Origin: Actinacidiphila rubida
GTDB taxonomy: Bacteria > Actinomycetota > Actinomycetes > Streptomycetales > Streptomycetaceae
DNA: 63,331 nt
Direction: 5' to 3'
NCBI RefSeq assembly: GCF_900110255.1
Contig: NZ_FODD01000044.1
Coordinates: 1-63,331 of the forward strand
Shown here: positions 61,127 through 63,331 of the stretch, piece by piece
Numbering within the stretch: position 1 is the stretch's first letter
Layout: each line of letters begins with the position of its first letter
Position numbers and translations under genes: made by a program
Notes under the pieces: model-generated
What the model saw: the letters and a program-made list of their open reading frames with translations, nothing else
What the model was told of the DNA's origin: nothing
Databases searched by the model: none

Positions 61127-61636
61127 TCAGCCCTGCGTGCGGGCCAGCTCCGCGTAGTGCGGGGCCAGTTGGGCCCAGCGGTCGCGCCAAGGCGTCCGGT
61201 CGCGGCCGTCGAGGTGCGCGATGAGGTCCTCCACGTGGGCCTGCCAGCCGGCTCCGTGCTTGGAGTACTCACTCAGGGGCAGGCCCCGCTCCTCGATCAC
61301 CAGGCGCGTGCCGCCGTCCTCGGGGGTCAGCAGCGCCTCGATGACGGTCTCGTCGGGCAGGCCGGGGTTCATGGTGACCAGCAGCCGCCGCGCCGGCTCG
61401 CAGACGTCCACCCGGCCCGGTCCCTCCCAACTGCTGGTGAAGACGGCCTGGAACGTTCCGCCGAGGTGGAGGTCGCCGTCCACCTCGGCGAGCCACGCGG
61501 CGAGCCGCCGCGGTTCGGTCAGGGCGGTCCACAGGTCGTCGGCGTCGGTGGCGAACAGGTCCTCCATGCGGACCACGCCCGAACCGTCCTCGGACCGCAG
61601 GCTGCCCACGATGCGGGTGCCGGTGTCATGCGTCAT
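61127..61636 (-). CDS. SRPBCC (AHSA1-like) protein
   Basis: A 169-residue protein with the AHSA1/START fold: VVRMEDLFATDADDLWTALTEPRRLAAWLAEVDGDLHLGGTFQAVF at the N terminus and GWQAHVEDLIAHLDG in the C-terminal helix. Such proteins bind hydrophobic ligands and very often pair with ArsR regulators in actinomycetes, as here. The start codon lies inside the end of the ArsR gene (11-bp overlap), so expression is coupled. The ligand is unknown. Confidence 0.85.
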   Translation of the reverse strand: MTHDTGTRIVGSLRSEDGSGVVRMEDLFATDADDLWTALTEPRRLAAWLAEVDGDLHLGGTFQAVFTSSWEGPGRVDVCEPARRLLVTMNPGLPDETVIEALLTPEDGGTRLVIEERGLPLSEYSKHGAGWQAHVEDLIAHLDGRDRTPWRDRWAQLAPHYAELARTQG

Positions 61637-61958
61637 CTGGTGCTCCCTCAAGCGTCTTCGTTCGGGCGATCTCGGCGTGCAGGGCGTCCAACCGCCGCTC
61701 CCACAGGGCGCGGTAGCGGTCGAGCCAGTCGTGGACCTCCGCGAGCGGCTCCGGGCGCAGCCGGTACACGCGCCACTGCGCGTCCTGGCGGACCTCGACG
61801 AGACCGGCCTCGCGCAGCACCCGCAGGTGCCGCGAGACGCCGGGCCGGGCGATCGGCAGCAGCGCGGCCAGCTCGCTGACGGTGGCGGGTCCGCGCAGGA
61901 GCGCTTCCATGACGGTTCGTCGGTTCTCGTCCGACATCGCTTGCAGTACGGCATCCAC
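61626..61958 (-). CDS. ArsR family transcriptional regulator
   Basis: A 110-residue winged-helix protein. VLQAMSDENRRTVMEALLRGPATVSELAALLPIARPGVSRHLRVLREAGLVEVRQDAQWRVYRL covers the full ArsR DNA-binding domain. It lacks the ELCVCDL-type metal site, so it probably senses an organic ligand or acts with the SRPBCC partner. GTG 61958 is the likely start; ATG at MSDENRR is an alternative. A 34-bp palindrome lies 9 bp upstream, fitting autorepression. Confidence 0.87.
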   Translation of the reverse strand: MDAVLQAMSDENRRTVMEALLRGPATVSELAALLPIARPGVSRHLRVLREAGLVEVRQDAQWRVYRLRPEPLAEVHDWLDRYRALWERRLDALHAEIARTKTLEGAPDDA

Positions 61959-61966
61959 GGCGTGAA

Positions 61967-62000
61967 TGTACCTACCCGGGTACGTACCCGTCCAGGTACA
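61967..62000. promoter_or_regulatory. 34-bp near-perfect palindrome, likely ArsR operator
   Basis: The stretch is symmetric about 61983/61984. The inner 14 bp, CGGGTACGTACCCG, is perfect, the outer arms TGTACCT and AGGTACA pair, and only three base pairs between them mismatch (14 of 17 match). It lies directly upstream of the ArsR start and 172 bp from the divergent synthase gene. Confidence 0.7.
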
Positions 62001-62171
62001 TAGGGAATCCGTCCCGCGCGCCGTCCCTTCGGCCGTGCCGCACCCCCCGTCGCGGCACCACAGGGTGACGCCTGTGATCGCCGCCACCTGTCCCGCACCG
62101 GACTCCCCCGTACGCCGCACGTGCGTCATGCTGGCCAGGCGCCCGTCCCCCGAGCCCGCGAGAGGCCCCGC

Positions 62172-63167
62172 ATGCCCACTCTGCCCGTGCACATCGACGA
62201 CGCCGTGCTCGCCGAGACCCTCGCCGAGGGGATGACGGAGGTCGAGGAACGGCTGCTGAAATCGGTGGAGTCCAGCAAGGACCTGCTCGACACGGCGGCC
62301 CGGCACCTGGTCGACGCCGGCGGCAAGCGGTTGCGGCCGTTCATGGTGCTGCTGGCCGCGGAGTTCGGCGACGGGCGCAACCCGGACGTGGTGGCGGCCG
62401 CCGTGGCGACCGAGTTGACGCACATCGGCACGCTCTACCACGACGACGTGATGGACGGCGCGGCCACGCGGCGCGGCGTGCCGAGCGCGCACTCCGTGTG
62501 GGGATCGCGGGTCGCGGTGCAGACCGGCAACTTCCTGTTCGCCCGCTCCAGCCAGCTGCTGTCGGGGCTCGGTGAGGCGGCCATCAGGATCCACGCGGAG
62601 ACGTTCGGCGACCTCGTCGACGGCCAGTCGGCCGAGGTCTGCGGGCCGGGCGGCGAGAGCGACGAGCTCGACCACCATCTGCGGGTACTCAACGGCAAGA
62701 CGGCGTCGCTGTTCTCGGCCTCCGGCAAGCTCGGCAGTCTGCTGTCCGGGGCGCCGCCGGAGGTCACCGAGTGCCTGGGCCGGGCGTGCGTGGCGTGGGG
62801 GCTGGCGTTCCAGCTGTCGGACGATGTCAGGGACGTCACCAACGAGACGGCGGTGTCCGGCAAGGATCCGGGCACCGATCTGCGCGAGGGCGTCGCCACC
62901 CTGCCGGTGATGTTCGCGCTGCGGTCGGCCCGCCCGTCGGACGCACGCCTCGTCCAGCTGCTGGAGCCCGGGCGGGAGTTGACCGATCCCGAGCTGCTCG
63001 CGGAGGCCCTGGGCCTGTTGCGCCGGCACCCGGCGATCGAGATGGCGCGCGCCGAGGTGCGCAAGTGGTCCGACGTCGCCCGGTACGAGATCCGTGCGCT
63101 GCCGGAGGTGCCGGCCCGCGCCGCCTTCGAGACGCTGTGCGACTACGTGGTCGAACTCACCCACTGA
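62172..63167 (+). CDS. Polyprenyl diphosphate synthase
   Basis: A 331-residue all-helical prenyltransferase. The first Asp-rich motif is D91-D92-V-M-D95 in LYHDDVMDGAATRRG; GGKRLRPFMVLLAAEFG is the substrate-binding segment, and LSDDVRD (217-221 Asp residues) is the second Asp-rich motif, in the form usual for actinobacterial octaprenyl- or nonaprenyl-type synthases. They condense isopentenyl diphosphate onto allylic diphosphates to make chains for menaquinone. The position of bulky residues before the first motif suggests a long-chain product but cannot fix its length. No ribosome site is evident. A small hairpin follows the stop. Confidence 0.9.
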   Translation: MPTLPVHIDDAVLAETLAEGMTEVEERLLKSVESSKDLLDTAARHLVDAGGKRLRPFMVLLAAEFGDGRNPDVVAAAVATELTHIGTLYHDDVMDGAATRRGVPSAHSVWGSRVAVQTGNFLFARSSQLLSGLGEAAIRIHAETFGDLVDGQSAEVCGPGGESDELDHHLRVLNGKTASLFSASGKLGSLLSGAPPEVTECLGRACVAWGLAFQLSDDVRDVTNETAVSGKDPGTDLREGVATLPVMFALRSARPSDARLVQLLEPGRELTDPELLAEALGLLRRHPAIEMARAEVRKWSDVARYEIRALPEVPARAAFETLCDYVVELTH

Positions 63168-63236
63168 GCAGGGGCCGTGCCGCTCGCGGCACGCACGGTG
63201 GCACGGCGGGCCTTACCGCCGCGCCACCGGACGAGG

Positions 63237-63331
63237 TCAGCCTGCGCTGCAGGAGACCGTGGGCCAGGTCCAGGTGCCGTTGGTCTGGATCGTCACGCCC
63301 CAGTTGCTGCCACTGCCGTTCGGCTTGGCCA
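63237..63331 (-). CDS. 3' end of a probably secreted protein (partial)
   Basis: The last 31 codons of a leftward gene that enters from beyond the window. The end reads GSNWGVTIQTNGTWTWPTVS followed by CSAG and a TGA stop. The Thr/Trp/Asn-rich strands and a Cys near the end are typical of extracellular carbohydrate-active enzymes or binding modules of actinomycetes, but the fragment is too short to name the family. Confidence 0.55.
   Translation of the reverse strand, partial: AKPNGSGSNWGVTIQTNGTWTWPTVSCSAG

Noticed and set aside
1..63331. CRISPR arrays, tRNA/rRNA genes, prophage or integrative element
   Set aside because: No regularly spaced repeats, cloverleaf-like segments, integrase, phage structural genes or attachment-site duplications were seen.

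Overview
The window is 63 kb of very GC-rich DNA with strong G/C preference at third codon positions, GTG starts, Tat and Sec leaders and long-stemmed terminators. It looks like a chromosome segment of a Streptomyces or close actinomycete relative. I see no rRNA, tRNA, CRISPR array, integrase or transposase, so it reads as an accessory chromosomal region rather than a mobile element.

The dominant theme is secreted polysaccharide breakdown. There is a GH64 beta-1,3-glucanase with a CBM56-like module (918-2483), a GH3 beta-N-acetylhexosaminidase (6019-7530), two GH78 alpha-L-rhamnosidases and a third divergent rhamnosidase-like enzyme (18919-29549), a GH92 alpha-mannosidase (38294-41644), a GH35 beta-galactosidase (54058-57045), two secreted ricin-lectin proteins (57388-60781) and the 3' end of another probably secreted protein (63237-63331). 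Several of these genes carry their own palindromic operator-like sites: a CebR-like box (GH64), DasR-like dre sites (GH3), a TGAAACGWTTCA family (rhamnosidases), an AACGTT-centred pair (GH92), a TTATCGATGCCAA pair (ricin/propeller protein) and nested inverted repeats (GH35). No local LacI or GntR regulator is encoded, so control would be in trans.

The most interesting candidate system is a compact rightward five-gene operon at 7929-13311: Fe(II)/2-oxoglutarate dioxygenase, an unassigned DUF6271-like protein, a fold-type III PLP decarboxylase, a GNAT acetyltransferase and an MFS exporter. It is translationally coupled at two junctions. It looks like a small pathway making and exporting a modified amine or amino acid. 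Its predicted promoter overlaps a good DasR (dre) site and it is divergent from the GH3 gene, which suggests a link to N-acetylglucosamine sensing.

The remaining genes are typical accessory cargo: acetyltransferases, a YhgE/Pip-like membrane protein next to a methyltransferase, an NAD(P)-binding oxidoreductase, a nucleotidyltransferase, two SRPBCC proteins, a cytokinin-dehydrogenase-like flavoprotein, an epoxide-hydrolase-like enzyme, a serine beta-lactamase-like hydrolase, an S9 peptidase convergent with a trypsin-like protease, a two-subunit Tat-exported molybdenum hydroxylase, a MarR/MFS efflux pair, an ECF42-type sigma factor whose DGPF partner is broken, a Tat phospholipase C, a split LigD repair pair, an ArsR/SRPBCC operon and a polyprenyl diphosphate synthase. 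Two pseudogenes (42135-42510 and 47285-47597) were found from coding-frame breaks.
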